A program made the translations under genes and the position numbers. From the NCBI GenBank assembly GCA_039583875.1, contig CM077165.1:76806757-76870756 (forward strand): a stretch of 64,000 nt of DNA, given 5' to 3'. The notes under the pieces were generated by a model. It had not been told where the DNA came from, searched no databases, and saw only the letters and a program-made list of their open reading frames with translations. Each line of letters opens with the position of its first letter. Position 1 is the stretch's first letter. Source of the DNA: Platanthera guangdongensis. Lineage: Eukaryota > Streptophyta > Magnoliopsida > Asparagales > Orchidaceae. Below, piece after piece: positions 1 through 11,133 of the stretch.

Positions 1-1207
1 CTCATGCTCCTCTTCCTCTTTCCCGGCCCCTTCCTCTACCTCGGCCGATGGCCATGGCCTACTGCGGAGGAGGTAGGGGTGGTCTATGACCATACCCCCA
101 CCCCATCTGATTGAACCTTCCCGGTCCTCCCTGTTGATTCCTTCCTCCTTGGGGAAATCCTCTACCTTGCCCGGGGGCAGTCCCCCCCTGCTGCCTCCAC
201 CCCAGCTCCGGATACGCCGGAGCCCTCGGCTCTTCCCTTCTCCTCGCTTCGTGTTGCCTCCCTCCTGTCTCCCTCGATTCTACCTCAGTGAGCCTTGCCA
301 GCTTCTTTGCGAAGGCCGGGTTTGCTGCCTCCATTGCTATTTCCTTGGCCGCCTTCTTTATCAAGCCCTCGAAGGAAAGCGGCGCCTTCCGGGTGAGGCT
401 CATTTTGAAGAACCCTTCTCGCAGTCCCACTGTGAAAGCCATCTGGAGGGCAAAACCCGACACCTCCTGTATATCCAGAATTTCCTCCTAGAAACTATCT
501 ACGTATTGAGCCAGTGATTCATCCACCTTCTGCTTAATCAAGAAGATCGACTCTGGGTTCTTCTTCCTTTTCTTAGATGTGGAGAACCGGAGCTGGAAGC
601 TCCTACTCAAGTCCTCGAAGCAATATATCGATCCTGCCGGGAGTTGGTGGAACCAGTCCCTAGCCTTGTCCTTCAGAGTGATCGCAAAGAGGCGGCACTT
701 AAACGCATCCGTCATGGGCCTGATCGAGACAGCGTCTTCGAACCATTGCAAGTGATGGAGGGGATCGTCCTTCCCCACGTAGTAATTCATCTCGGGCTCT
801 CGGAAGCCCTCCGGGACCGGAGCGGACAGGACTAGCTCGCAAAAAGGGGACCCCCGCGCCGCCGGTCTCGCCACCCCTACTCGCGCGACGACCTCCCCTG
901 GCGCGATGGTACTCACCGTACTTGGGAACAGCTCCCTTCCCGCCATGTCCATCCCGGTCCCTTCCAACATCACCTCCTTTCCCGGCCTTCTCCCCGGGGC
1001 GTCTTCTCCGACTCGCGCCGAGACGAGTTCCTCCTGAGTCGCGAGAGCTGGCACTGTGGGCAGTGGAGTTGAACAGTCTCCCTGCCGCGAGATACCTTGC
1101 AATAGATCCATGATCCCCTTGATCGAAGCCAGGAACTCCGTTCTTCCTACAAATCCCCCCTGATTATCTGACTCCCCTCCTTCTCCTTCTCCATGATCTC
1201 CCGCCAT
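1..1207 (-). pseudogene. Gag of Ty3/gypsy element A (Tat-like), interrupted
   Basis: Retrotransposon Gag, the structural protein of the virus-like particle. It is read leftwards from the ATG at 1205-1207 and cut by the window edge. The capsid domain shows GKDDPLHHLQWFED, LKDKARDWFHQLP and ESLAQYVDSF at about residues 160-239, as in Tat-lineage gypsy Gags. An in-frame TAG at 488-490 breaks it. The same frame then continues with the last capsid helices and a Gly/Gln/Arg-rich tail, and a second TAG lies at 59-61. The ATG lies only about 35 bases from the PBS, as expected for gag. Lineage is judged from the capsid motifs only, because pol is outside the window. Confidence 0.8.
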
Positions 1208-1242
1208 GTTGGTTGCTCAAGGTTCTTCTCTGAGGGCTGCGC

Positions 1243-1260
1243 TCCACGCTCACCGCACCA
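1243..1260 (-). other. Putative primer-binding site of element A
   Basis: On the minus strand a TGG-starting stretch (TGGTGCGGTGAGCGTGG) follows the LTR end CCAACA after three bases and lies just before gag. That is the position where a tRNA 3' end primes minus-strand DNA synthesis. I do not assign the tRNA. Confidence 0.55.
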
Positions 1261-1510
1261 AAATGTTGGAACCGGCTTTCCGGTCCCTCCTAGAGTTCGA
1301 AACAGGATGCAGCCCACACGTACTCTCCCTGCGCTACCGTCCTGACGAGAGTCAGCGACCTGAAAACAGACCGAGGGGGTTCAGCTCGGAGGTCCCGCCT
1401 CTTACCCGGAAGAACTGTTAGTCTTCCCCTCCCTAGCCAGTGCTGAGCTAGGTGCCTGAGAGGAAAAAGTGGGAAGGTTCGACAACCCTTTCTCAGGCAC
1501 CTTATCGGTC

Positions 1511-1518
1511 TATTTATA
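1511..1518 (-). promoter_or_regulatory. TATA box of element A LTR
   Basis: TATAAATA reads on the minus strand inside the LTR. It lies about 290 bases 3' (sense) of the TCTCGCCC repeat block and upstream of gag, so it is the likely start of genomic RNA. Confidence 0.6.
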
Positions 1519-1802
1519 GGTTTCTGAATCTGTTCTGCAAATATCACTCTTAAATCCACCTGAAAATACCAAAACACCCTGTGCTGGGTCTGCCTATAGC
1601 CAAACTCCGCTGTTCTGGAGAGCTATATGGAGGCCTCCAGGGGTAATAATGTAAAACTATCTGGGGCACGAAGGTAAAATCCCCCTTGTGGGTCAAAATA
1701 GGTAAAGGTATCTTTTTCCCCTTGCGGCGAGTGGGGAAGATACTGCCGGGCGAGACGGCCGCCATGCCCGTCTCGCCGCCTTTTCGTCATGTGAGCTCTT
1801 TC

Positions 1803-1912
1803 GCCTTCTAGGATGATTTCGCCCACTAGAAGGTCTCGCCCACTCCAGAGGATCCCCTGTCTCGCCCACTAGAAGGTCTCGCCCACTCCAGAGGATCCCC
1901 CATCTCGCCTCC
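1803..1912. repeat. Direct repeat in element A U3 (TCTCGCCCACT units)
   Basis: Two near-identical units of about 50 bp (starting near 1806 and 1857) each contain TCGCCCACTAGAAGG and TCTCGCCCACTCCAGAGG. Single TCTCGCC copies flank them at about 1772 and 1905. The block lies 5' (sense) of the TATA box. Confidence 0.8.
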
Positions 1913-1989
1913 TGTAGGTGGGCATCCTATACTCTCGCCAGTCCTCCCTTCGCCGGCTGGACCATCTCTCGCGAGCCCCAGGTTGTACA

Positions 1990-2392
1990 CTGATGATACG
2001 GCCTTGGATACGCCCGTGTCCTAGGTCGTGTGCCTTGTCTCGACACATTGTCGACACCAAAGTGTCGACTTCCCGGGACGAGTGTCGATACAGGTCGACA
2101 CGCCCTGCGACACGCCCGTGTCGCAGGCCGTGTGCCATGTCTCGACACTTCGTCGAATGTAGAGTGTCGACTTCGCGACTAAGTGTCGACACAGGTCGAC
2201 ACGCCCGTGTCGCAGGCCGTGTGCCCAATCTCGACACAATGTCGAGACCAAAGTGTCGACTTCCCGACTGAGTGTCGACACAGGCTTGACACGCCCTGGG
2301 ACACGCCCGTGTCCCAGGCCGTGTGCCTGCTGACAGAACCCAAACTGTCCCAAAACGTCCCCCTTTGCTCCTTTGAGTTTCGGGGCATTACA
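1990..2392 (-). mobile_element. LTR fragment of a K-family chromovirus (element M)
   Basis: It begins on the minus strand with TGTAATGCCCCGAAACTCAA, matching the start of the K LTR (TGTAACGCCCCGAAACTCAA at 54387). It stays alignable for about 390 bases through the CACGCCCGTGT blocks (compare 2000-2035 with 54079-54115), then stops at the LTR of A. I read it as the 5' part of an LTR inserted into the extra ORF of G and then cut by A. The expected TSD is AATAT at 2393-2397. Confidence 0.65.
2000..2335. repeat. CACGCCCGTG / TGTCGACA palindrome array in LTR M
   Basis: About four irregular units of 70-80 bp combine the near-palindrome ACACGCCCGTGT with GGCCGTGT and with TGTCGAC/GTCGACA dyads. CpG is dense throughout. 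The same two motif types recur in K (53765-54330), and each occurs separately in other families of the window. Confidence 0.85.
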
Positions 2393-3755
2393 AATATAGT
2401 TGGCACATCTAGTGCAGATGCTAAGGGGGAGCCTACTCCTTTAATTCAAGAAAATGCACAACATGTAGAAGTTCGAGCAACAAAAGTTCACATAGATGTT
2501 CCTACTGCCCAAGTTCTTGAGAAAGCTGCTGATGATAATGTCGAAATGGAAAAAGAAGGTCAAGATCAGTCTGATGATGAGAAAAGCTCCCCTGCACAGG
2601 ATGATGGGTCAAGTATGGATGTTCACTCATCCCTTGACAAAGCCACTATAAAAGCTACTGTAGAGGACAAAAATAAGATGATAGAGAAACTCAACTTAGA
2701 TGACCCCCGGTTCATCTCTCCTGAAAAGACCACTGCAAAGTCTCCTGCAGAATACCCTGAAGAATTCCCTAAAGAGACCCCTGAAGAAATTACTCCAACT
2801 GAGATACCAGAATAATCACAACCCCAGGCACATATTGAGGGGGAGAATGTTATATTAATTGATGAAGAAGAAATTTCTCTAGAGCCTGCAGAGCCTTCCA
2901 TGAGAAATTTAGACTTCTTTATCCCTTCCATCCTTGGACATGAGGAGAATGAGATTCTACCTTTCCAAAGAGCAAAGAGTACAGTTGAAATTGAAGAAAT
3001 ATCACCATGGTCAGTCCCTGTTCTTCCTCCTCCACCTCCTCCTACTGTTGTTATTCCTGATGATACCCTATTGAATCAATGCTGACTCAACATCGAGTGT
3101 ACTTTGACAAGTCTCTCAAGGAAGTTACTGACAAAGCCTCTGCTCTTGAAAAAGATATAAACAAGGGCTTTACTGTAGTACAACATAATACTGATGATTT
3201 TAAGAGACTGCTGCAAATTGGTGGAAAGGCCATATACCATACTATCACTAGTATTGGTCAAGTCATGGATCAATCAGTCACATTGGCCAATAATTAGATT
3301 CAACTGGAGAAGAAAACTCAATAACAAAATTTCAAAACACGTGAAGAAGTTGGCACATTCAAAGAATATAGTATAATAACCCTTACTGTAGAAGTCATAA
3401 AGGGGGAGGACAAAGTTAAAGAAGTTCTTGATAAGAAAATTCTCGAGATGAAAACCCAGTGGGATACACAATTGAAAGAGATAAACACAGACGTACAGAA
3501 ATAAATTCATGGTGTAAAGCTTTATACTTATGACACTACTTTGTGGATGCATAATCAAATACTTCCAGACTTTCTAGTCAATCCACATAAAGCTCGACCT
3601 CCTCAACTAAATCCAACTGCCCAAATACCTACATTCTCTCCTAGACCTGAAGATTATGGAGCCCTCCTGCAGAGTACACCCATGTTTGGACTGAACCAGA
3701 TATGCCTCAAAATCCACCTCCATAAATTCCAGTTCTTAAGAAAAGGAAATATGGT
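2393..3755 (+). pseudogene. Extra 3' ORF of copia G, N-terminal visible part
   Basis: Plus-strand coding remains of the additional ORF that SIRE-type copia elements carry after pol; its role is unknown (often called env-like). It is acidic and Pro/Glu-rich up to a TAA at 2813-2815, then continues in the same frame to about 3085 with a six-proline run. A frameshift leads to a charged, heptad-like stretch (KSLKEVTDKASALEKDI) suggesting a coiled coil. Stops near 3296 and 3502 break it further. Element C interrupts it at 3755. I do not recognise an enzyme domain. An apparent start further left, inside the M LTR, is a chimeric reading frame. Confidence 0.55.
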
Positions 3756-4870
3756 TGGTGAGATTATATTCGCAAGGAGAAAATAAACCGAACTAGCAAT
3801 CCAACGAGGCAAGTATAACTATCGAAATGTAGCTAGGGGACACAAGTGTGTATTAAAATCCGGGAACCATCGAATAATCTTACTCACACGAAAACTATTA
3901 TCTTATCGAAGATTGATTTTGGGTTTAAGAGAATGCTAAAATGCGATTAAGAAGAGAAGTATTATGCTAAAAAGAGAAAAGTTTACGTTTAAATAGAGAT
4001 CTATTAAAACGATTACAACGAGGGGTTAAGACAATGATAAAGAGCACTCGATCGAGAATCACCTCGGGTAACGTTGATTAAGAAATGTGATAATAAACCC
4101 TAACTTTATAAAGCAAAAACCTTGACCGTGGAGGTTCCATAAGCATGAACATGCTTCTCTCGAAGCCGTGCCTACCTGAGTTTTGGAAGGTCCGACCGAA
4201 CTCTCGTCCAAATTGGAGACCTAAAGCTCTCTTTACGTTGTGAACCCCACTATTGGATTTTACTCCAATCCGGGAGATTTGGACGTCTTCCTCTCTCGAG
4301 GGGTGCGTACAACTCCATTTACTCTTGAGTGCCCACTACAACCTATCGGCCTCTCAGCTAGCCAAGAATTAATGCTAATAATGGAAAATATATATCGATG
4401 ATATATTTCCAAGCAAAGGTAAATCAAGAGTAAATCAAGGTATAATCCTTACAAAGAAAAAGAAAACTAAAGCATCAAAACTTAATCAACTCGAACCTCA
4501 GATCATCATGATCGAGTACAAGGAGGATTGGTTACTCATGGTGAAGTGGAGAAAGAGAGATGAGTATAAATGCATTAAGAAAACAAGGAAAACAACAAAC
4601 TTTTTATTAACACTGAAAGAGAACTAAAACTTGAAAATAAAAGATTACAGGTGCTGAAATAAAAATCTATGCGAACATTTTCCCTTTAGCTACTAATTAG
4701 TTACAACAACTAATACAAAATAGGAGTAAACTAAGCGAGATTACAAAGCTTGAAATGAGGAAAGAGAGGAGAAACATGGAAAATTGCAAGAAAAAATACA
4801 AGAAAACTAAGGGGCAGAACCTCCCTTCTCACTCCAAAGATGCCTCCTGAACACTAGGAGAAGGGATCAA

Positions 4871-4876
4871 TTTATA
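4871..4876 (-). promoter_or_regulatory. TATA box in 3' LTR of C
   Basis: TATAAA on the minus strand lies about 15 bases downstream (sense) of the CACGCCC array. The 5' LTR has the matching box at 25079-25084. Confidence 0.6.
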
Positions 4877-4884
4877 CAATTTTT

Positions 4885-5280
4885 TCGGGCTGGGTCACGC
4901 CCCCCTGACACGACCGGGTCGGGCTTGTACCTAGGGCGTAGCACATTCGGTGCGACTTTTGCGCTGAAATTGAATCCTGGAGGTGACGGGCATCGTAGTT
5001 GAGTTACACGTCCATATGTCATGCCCTACCAGGGCATATTCGTGGGGTGTGACACATTCGACGTGATGGTGGAGCAGGAAAAATTGTGTGCTGCGGAGAT
5101 TTCTCGGTATCTGGGGACACATCTCTTGAATACGCCCGTGTCGGGCGTGACACGGGCGTGATAGAGGGCGTGTTCACTGAGTTTCCAAGAAATGCATTTT
5201 CGGACCTGTTGCTTCATTCCTCTGGGCTACACGCCCGAGGTACACACCCTGGTAGGGCGTGACCTTGGGGCGTGTCACAG
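4885..5280. repeat. CACGCCC/GGGCGTG array in 3' LTR of C
   Basis: More than ten copies of GGGCGTG or CACGCCC occur within 400 bp. Some are arranged as long dyads, such as ACGCCCGTGTCGGGCGTG at about 5130-5147. The array sits directly 5' (sense) of the TATA box. Matching array in the 5' LTR: 25098-25490. Confidence 0.8.
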
Positions 5281-5441
5281 CAAAATTTTGCTAAAAGTCG
5301 TGCAAACCTACAAAAAGCAGAAAACACATTAGTGACAATAATATTCACAAAAGGGGGTCAATATAAGCACTTGCAAGACATGATTTGTGCTTTAAAAACC
5401 CGAAAATACACTAATAAATTTAACTGCAAAAAGAACTATCA

Positions 5442-5481
5442 AATTCCCCCAAGCTTAAGCTTTGCTTGTCCCCAAGCAAAG
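5442..5481 (-). promoter_or_regulatory. 3' polypurine tract of C with upstream hairpin
   Basis: The minus strand reads AAGCTTGGGGGAATT directly before the LTR start, the expected primer for plus-strand DNA synthesis. Immediately upstream in the sense strand is a perfect 9-bp hairpin (5460-5468 with 5473-5481, arms CTTTGCTTG/CAAGCAAAG). Its sense loop GGGA fits the GNRA tetraloop rule. Confidence 0.75.
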
Positions 5482-6880
5482 ATATAAAAACTAGTTAATC
5501 ATAAACAGTGACTAATTCACAAAGTTTTAATCATGCTTACACAAGTACAATGCGAAATTCCAAGTAGGGAGAATGTGAAACGTAAACGTAAAACATTTAC
5601 TTGGCCATGGTTTAACAAATTATAGGCTTTACTAACGAAACAAATCATCCAAAATTTTAAGATCTTTTAAATAAATTTAAGTGATGCAACAAAATGAAAA
5701 AGTGCATTGAGTTGTTACTAGATTCAAGGGGCACATTATAACTATATCAATCAAATAACAAAAATCTAAATTTAAATCCAAAACTATACTATTTTACTTT
5801 TCTTCTTTACTTAGCTAATAAATAAAATTAAAAGCATGAATCAAAAGGACTTATTAGTACCGAAACATTTTGTTTAAGCATATAATTAGGAATGGAAATC
5901 AAAGATACACAAGAAGGCTTAAAATCACACTAAACAAAAAATAGAAAAGTTTCAAAAAAAAATTTCATCATAAATAAACTATTTTTTCTTTATCTTTGTT
6001 TTTTTTTCTTTTTCTGCTTCTTTTTTACAAAATAACGGCCAAAAATAATTTTCTTTTCAATTTGAAATTGGCCAAACAAAAGTAAATACATCTTTTGAGC
6101 ATATTTTTCAAAAAGTTCTCCAAAAACAAATCACAAAAATAATGCTATCATAATCATGAAAATTTAGTTTGGATGAAACTCAAAAAAGCTATTGTGATTA
6201 CATAGGTTGGAATATTTAAGTTTTTGTGAAAATGAAATGATAAGTCGAGCTAATCAATTGAGGAAGGAAAAGGGCTCAAAAGTGGCTAACTAGGGGTAAA
6301 GAAAAATTTTGGTTGGCAAGAAGGATCAAAAGAAAACAAAGACGGCCTAAATCATTTTCATGCTTCTAAATTTATTTAAAACATTAGTTTTGAAAATTTC
6401 AAAAAGCAAGTCCTAGATAATAAAAGAAGACTAATGAAATTATTTTGGAAATAGAAATAATATGCACCTTGTATCGTTCACGAATCTACTACGCCAATCG
6501 AAAGTTGATATTACAAAAATTATCAAAAATTAAAAGGGAAAATAGTGGATGAAAGATTTTCGAGAAAGTCAAGAATATAAAAACGAGAATCATAATAAAA
6601 ATGCGAGTTTTAGAAAGACATTTCACATTAATATGCTACCGTGAATTAGAAACACAGCAAGACCAACATTTTACTTGTGAAACATAATTAAAAAAAACGA
6701 TTAGAGAGATTATAATTGGCTAAGTTATTTATATGGAATTTTGAGAAAAATAATGCAAAAGCAGGGGGTACTATTGAAATATCAATATAACAAATTTTTT
6801 TATTTTGAAATATGCTTTTTGTTTTCTTGTGATTTTTAAAGGAGAAAACATGAAACAAAAATAAAGACAAGATCAGGAGG
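5482..6880. other. AT-rich noncoding 3' region of C
   Basis: No coding sequence can be supported over this 1.4 kb. It is alignable with 45444-46920 of element J and contains a T-rich tract at about 5970-6025 (A-rich in sense). A corresponding poly-T tract occurs in L at 59420-59530. It occupies the place where Athila elements may carry an env-like ORF. Confidence 0.7.
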
Positions 6881-6885
6881 AAATC

Positions 6886-6920
6886 CTCCCCCAAGCTTAA
6901 AATAGACATTGTACTCAATG
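6886..6920 (-). promoter_or_regulatory. Internal polypurine tract of C with hairpin
   Basis: A second PPT-like tract (sense TTAAGCTTGGGGGAG) lies about 1.45 kb upstream of the 3' PPT. A CATTG/CAATG hairpin (6907-6911 with 6916-6920, four-base loop) lies on its sense 5' side, the same layout as at the 3' PPT. Confidence 0.6.
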
Positions 6921-7179
6921 AAGAAAGAAGGGGTATGAGAGAGAGAGAGAAATTAAAACAGAAATAAAGTACAAAATTTTAAAAACTGGTACTTCCCCGG
7001 ATTTATGCGCCGCGAATGTTGATTGATGCCTCTCCCCTATGCTTGCACTCTGGATCTTATTGACATGTCTTCTTCAGACTTTGTGATGGATTTAGCAGCA
7101 TTGGAGTCGGTGATTGCAGAAGCTTCAACTTGTGGAGCCATCCGGGGAAAAAAAGTGTAAAATAAAGAAAACAGAAAAA

Positions 7180-8583
7180 TGATTTGGGTTGCCTCCCAAG
7201 GGAGCCCTTTGTTTATAAAGGTCGTTTGAGCTCGACCAAAAGAATATTGTCCAAAAGTTTATTTGTCCAAAATAACATGTAAATAAATGGTGTCCAGTTA
7301 GTTTAAAGTTCGTGCAGAAGAAAATTAATACAGTTTGGACTGACATCACCACAGAAATAAAGTTTAAGACGCTGCCCATTTACTTTAAACTCACCCTTAT
7401 CAGGGTTTGCTGAAATTTCCAAAAGTCGTGTCCAATACAGAATAAACTGTCAGTTAGTAACGTTCGTAAATTAGCCCAGACCATCGTGATTTTAACTTTC
7501 CTGGAATTTAAAATGTAATCGTGAGATTTTAATAATAAAAAGAACTTGGTCGCCCGTCTTGAATGTTTTTGGGTGCCTTAAATTTTTGTCGTGTAAACAT
7601 TTCGCCCGCACTTTATAAAATTTGTTATTTTCGTACGCAAAAGAGCGCCACTCATTGAGTTCATTGAGTTGAAACTTTCTAAAATCATCAACAGAGTGGG
7701 GATCGAAATTTAAGAATCTTAAGGCCCAAAAAACGCGGTGCTCTAGTTCTACTGGTAAGTGACATGATTTTCCATATACCAACCGATAACGGCGCACATC
7801 CGATGGCGGTTTTGTATGCTGTTCGGTAGGCCCATAGAGCATCATCTAATTTGGTTGACCAGTCTTTTCTAGAAGTGGAAACAGTTTTTTCTAAAATTCT
7901 TTTTATTTATCTATTCACTACTTCGACTTGTCGTTAGTTTGGGGGTGGTAGGCAGTTGAAAGCATATGAGTAACACCATATTTAGTAAGGATTTTAGAAA
8001 ACTGTGCGTCACAAAAGTGGGAACCCCTGTCACTAACGATGGTGCGCGGCGTACCGAATCGAGAAAATAATTTTTTTAAAAACGTAACTACGACTCGGGC
8101 GTCGTTCGTAGGAAGAGCTTGGGCTTCTGCCCATCGCGAAACATAATCAACGGCAACTAAAATATTTTTATTCCTGATGCTAGAAGGAAGAGGGCTAATA
8201 AAATCAATTCTACAGAGGTTGAAAACTTCGTACTCAAGGAAATAATTTTGCGGCATTTCATTTTTATTAAAAATATTACCCGAAAGTTGGCAACTATCAC
8301 ACCTACTCACAAAGGCCTGCGCGTCTTTAAATAGGCTAGGCCAGTAAAAACCCGCTCTTAGCACTTTGTGGGCGGTGTGAGCATCTTGATAGTGCCCACC
8401 TGTCAGTCCTTCATGCAAATGCTTAATAATGTCTAAACCTTCTTCATAAGAAACACACCTTCTTATCACTTGGTCTGCATAGACTCTGAAAAGATGCGGG
8501 TCCTCCCAAAAATAGTTCTTCAACTCAGAAAATGATTTCTTCTTTTGCTGAGATGAGAACTCTTTTGGGAGAACACGAGCCAC
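7180..8583 (-). pseudogene. Integrase of element C (frameshifted at the catalytic Glu)
   Basis: Integrase inserts the cDNA into host DNA. The minus frame from 8583 to 7918 carries the His/Cys zinc domain (HEGLTGGHYQDAH ... SRCDSCQ) and the first two catalytic aspartates (RIDFISP and IVSDRGSHF). One base is missing at about 7931-7933 compared with the copy in J (near 47955), so the frame breaks in the HPQTNGQVE block and loses the third acidic residue. The C-terminal part resumes at 7845 with [18 protein letters not shown] and GDQVLF. It fades out near 7180 at a GSLGRQP-like end typical of Athila pol. Catalytically dead. Confidence 0.85.
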
Positions 8584-9331
8584 TAGATTGTTGGCGATGC
8601 ATGCAAACCAAGGAGAAGTAGATGTGTTAATTTAAAACAGCTTCTCATTGGGAAAATAATCATTAAAAGATTTTTCGTCTAATTATTCAATAAAAGGATT
8701 ATATAGGCGCGAGAGGTGGTCGGCGGCCAAGTTCTCAGCTCCTCAATTATCGCGGATTTCTAAATCAAACTCCTAGAGGAGTAAGACCCAGCGAATCAGG
8801 CGCGGTTTGGCATCCGTTTTAGAAGGAAGATATTTGAGGGCCGAGTGGTCCGTAAAAAATAATAATTTTTGAAAGAGTAATATAAGGGCAAAATTTATCA
8901 AAAGCAAATACTATAGCTAGGAGCTCCTTCTCGGTTATGGTGTAATTTTCCTATGCAGATGTGAGTGTTTTGCTAGCATAATAGATGGGGTGAAAGTTTT
9001 TAGATATATGTTGACCTAATACGGCTCCTACCGCATAGCTACTCGCATCGCACATTATATCAAATGGAGAGTCCCACACCGGAGCTATCATAATTAGGGC
9101 ATTAATTAATTTTTCTTTTACTAAATTAAAAGCAGCTAGGCAAAGGTCATCAAAAATGAATGGGGCATCTTTTTCTAGGAGATGGGTAAGGGGCTTGGTG
9201 ATCTTGGAGAAGTCCTTTATGAAGCGGCGGTAGAAACCAGCGTGACCTAGGAAACTTCTTATAGATTTTATGTTTGTAGGTGGCGGTAACTTCTCGATAA
9301 CTTTTATCTTAGCAACGTCAACTTCAATACC
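8584..9331 (-). pseudogene. RNase H and RT C-terminus of element C
   Basis: Minus-strand remains of the pol segment between RT and integrase. It aligns with the better-preserved copy in J (48636-49400), including the block corresponding to ICDASSF and TTEKELL of RNase H and the RT thumb block [15 protein letters not shown] at about 9245-9310. Several stops and small indels break the frame. Solo LTR E cuts the RT at 9331. Confidence 0.7.
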
Positions 9332-10260
9332 TGAAAGAATTATTTCCTAAACACCTAGAGGGGGGGTGAATAGGTGTAATTCCTTTTTCTTCTAAGCCAG
9401 AATATCTATTCAGTTAATTAATCAGAAACAGTTAATTCTACAGCAACACAACACAGAATTCACAGAATCACAGAATCACAGATTGCACACAGTTTTTATA
9501 GTGGTTCCCCAAGGTCTGGGTACATCCACTTTCCCCCTTCGCCTATCTAGCAGTGTGATAGATTCGGCCTAACTTCTTCTCTTCACCTCAGATCCTCAGA
9601 TCTTACAGCAGCTCAGAACCCAAACAAGGCTCCTATAACTCAGAGTGAGTCCACACTCCTACAGCTCATGCAATCTTCCCTACCTCAGCCTTAAACAAGG
9701 ACTACAACTCAGAGATCACAATCTCCTACAACTCAGGCTCACAGCCCTACCTCACCCTTCAATAAGGCCTACCACTCAGAGATCTAAATCTCCTACAACT
9801 CAGCCTTTATAAACACAGGCTTATAACCCAGATCTTATAAAGATCCTATAGAAAATTGATTTAAGTTTGTAATATACCACCACCCTAGTAGAGAGAGAAA
9901 GGATGGATGGCTTCTTGATCAGTTCTTGGAAGAATCTGATGGCAGAGAACAACCACTCATAGCTTTCTTCAAAGCTTTTGAATCTGAACTCAGTAGGGTT
10001 GAACTCCTTTGAAGTTGATCTTCAATCAGCTTCTTTCTTAAAATTCAGATCTCAATCTGAATCGTTCTTAGCAGACTGGTTCAGGATCTGCACTTGAGGG
10101 ACTTGTTGATTTAAGTCCCTTTCTTCACTTCAAAAGATGGAGCTCTCTCTCTCCAACTTCTTCTTAGATCTTCTGACGAAAATCTTCTTTTATTTTTGTG
10201 TAACTGTATGTGTATGTATTCTTTCCTATCGATCAGTATTTCTGTCTAAGGAAAAATGCC

Positions 10261-10268
10261 TTTATATA
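10261..10268 (-). promoter_or_regulatory. TATA box of solo LTR E
   Basis: TATATAAA on the minus strand lies about 130 bases 3' (sense) of the TGTCGACA array. Confidence 0.6.
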
Positions 10269-10399
10269 GACTTTCTCCATGGTAACCGGCTGATCCGGTT
10301 TCTAACAAAATTATGACAGCTCTGACAGTTGCAGTAGACCGGTTGGTAATGGCAGCTGTCAAGTCATCCAGTCACTTCTTGAAACTCTATCTCTGTAAG

Positions 10400-10985
10400 C
10401 AAAGTGTCGAGAGTGAACTTCATCATGTGTCAACACAAGTAGACTCAGTGTCGACACAATCCTTGGTGGTGTCGACACAGCTTCCTTGGTGTTGACACTG
10501 CTTCTCGACGTAGCTTCTATAGATTGTCTCGACACTAGTTCTGTGGTGTCGACACAGTCACTTCTTTTCTTCACACAAATTGATTTTGTTGAAATACTGT
10601 CATGTGTCGACATAAGTCCTGTGTGTCGACACAGTTGATGTCGACAAAGTCTTCTGTGTGTCGAAAGTGCATCTATGTGTCGACACAGTTGATGTCGACT
10701 CAACTTTCTCTGTGTGTCGACACTACCTCTGTGTGTCAACACAGTTGATGTCGACTAAACTTTTCTGTGTATCGACACTATCTCTGTGTGTCGACATAGT
10801 TGATGTCTACTATGCTTCTCTGTGTATCGACACTACCTCTGTATGTTGACACAGTTTCTTCAAGTGTCGACACAGCCATTCCAAGTGTCGACACAATTAA
10901 TTCTAAGTGTCGACACAGCGTTTCTCCAGTGTCGACACAAGCCTTCATAAGTGTCGACACAGCTTCTTCTGGTGTCGACTCATGG
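10400..10985. repeat. TGTCGACA dyad array in LTR E
   Basis: More than twenty copies of GTGTCGACAC or close variants occur in under 600 bp, at irregular 20-40 bp spacing, many separated by ...GTTGATGTCGAC. Each core TGTCGACA is a perfect 8-bp palindrome. Some cores show C-to-T decay (TGTTGACA, TGTCAACA). Confidence 0.93.
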
Positions 10986-11133
10986 ACTTAGAAACTTTTT
11001 CCTACATTCTTGCATTTTCTTAACCTGCACATATAAACTCAAAACAACATCAAATACACCTTGATGCATATCATTGAGTAAGATGAGGCTTCTTCAAATG
11101 TGTTATACATTTTCCAATGTACCCAACAATACC

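Larger units (their letters stand above)
1264..1989 (-). mobile_element. 5' LTR of element A
   Basis: The LTR lies between the PBS and the adjoining chromovirus LTR fragment. On the minus strand it starts TGTACAACC at 1989 and ends GGTTCCAACA at 1264, about 726 bp with TG...CA ends. The left boundary is fixed by the PBS. The right one is inferred because similarity to the LTR of element K (around 54079) begins at about 1992. Alternatively, everything to 2392 is one LTR. The expected TSD copy is CTGAT at 1990-1994; its partner is outside the window. Confidence 0.55.
3756..5441 (-). mobile_element. 3' LTR of element C
   Basis: It matches 23968-25650 along its length with scattered substitutions. 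On the minus strand it starts TGATAGTTC and ends ATAATCTCACCA. The boundary at 5441 is where the two copies diverge, one into the PPT and the other into the TSD. Confidence 0.9.
9332..11128 (-). mobile_element. Solo LTR E (copia-type)
   Basis: A 1797-bp unit with TG...CA ends, flanked by the perfect TSD ATACC (9327-9331 and 11129-11133), sits in the RT of C. No internal region is present, so it is a solo LTR left by LTR-LTR recombination. On the minus strand it starts TGTTGGGTACATTGG and ends AATTCTTTCA, like copia LTRs D, F and G. It shares with them the GGGGAACCACTATAAA box (minus, 9497-9512) and the C-loop hairpin (9351-9377). Confidence 0.9.

Noticed and set aside
2183..2815. 210-codon frame starting in the LTR of M and entering the extra ORF of G
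   Set aside because: Crosses the LTR end at 2392, so it is an accidental fusion of two elements.
10400..10985. CRISPR-like look of the regularly repeated TGTCGACA units
   Set aside because: Units are 8-10 bp, spacing is irregular and not unique, and the array is inside a plant solo LTR with TSDs. No cas genes or leader are present.
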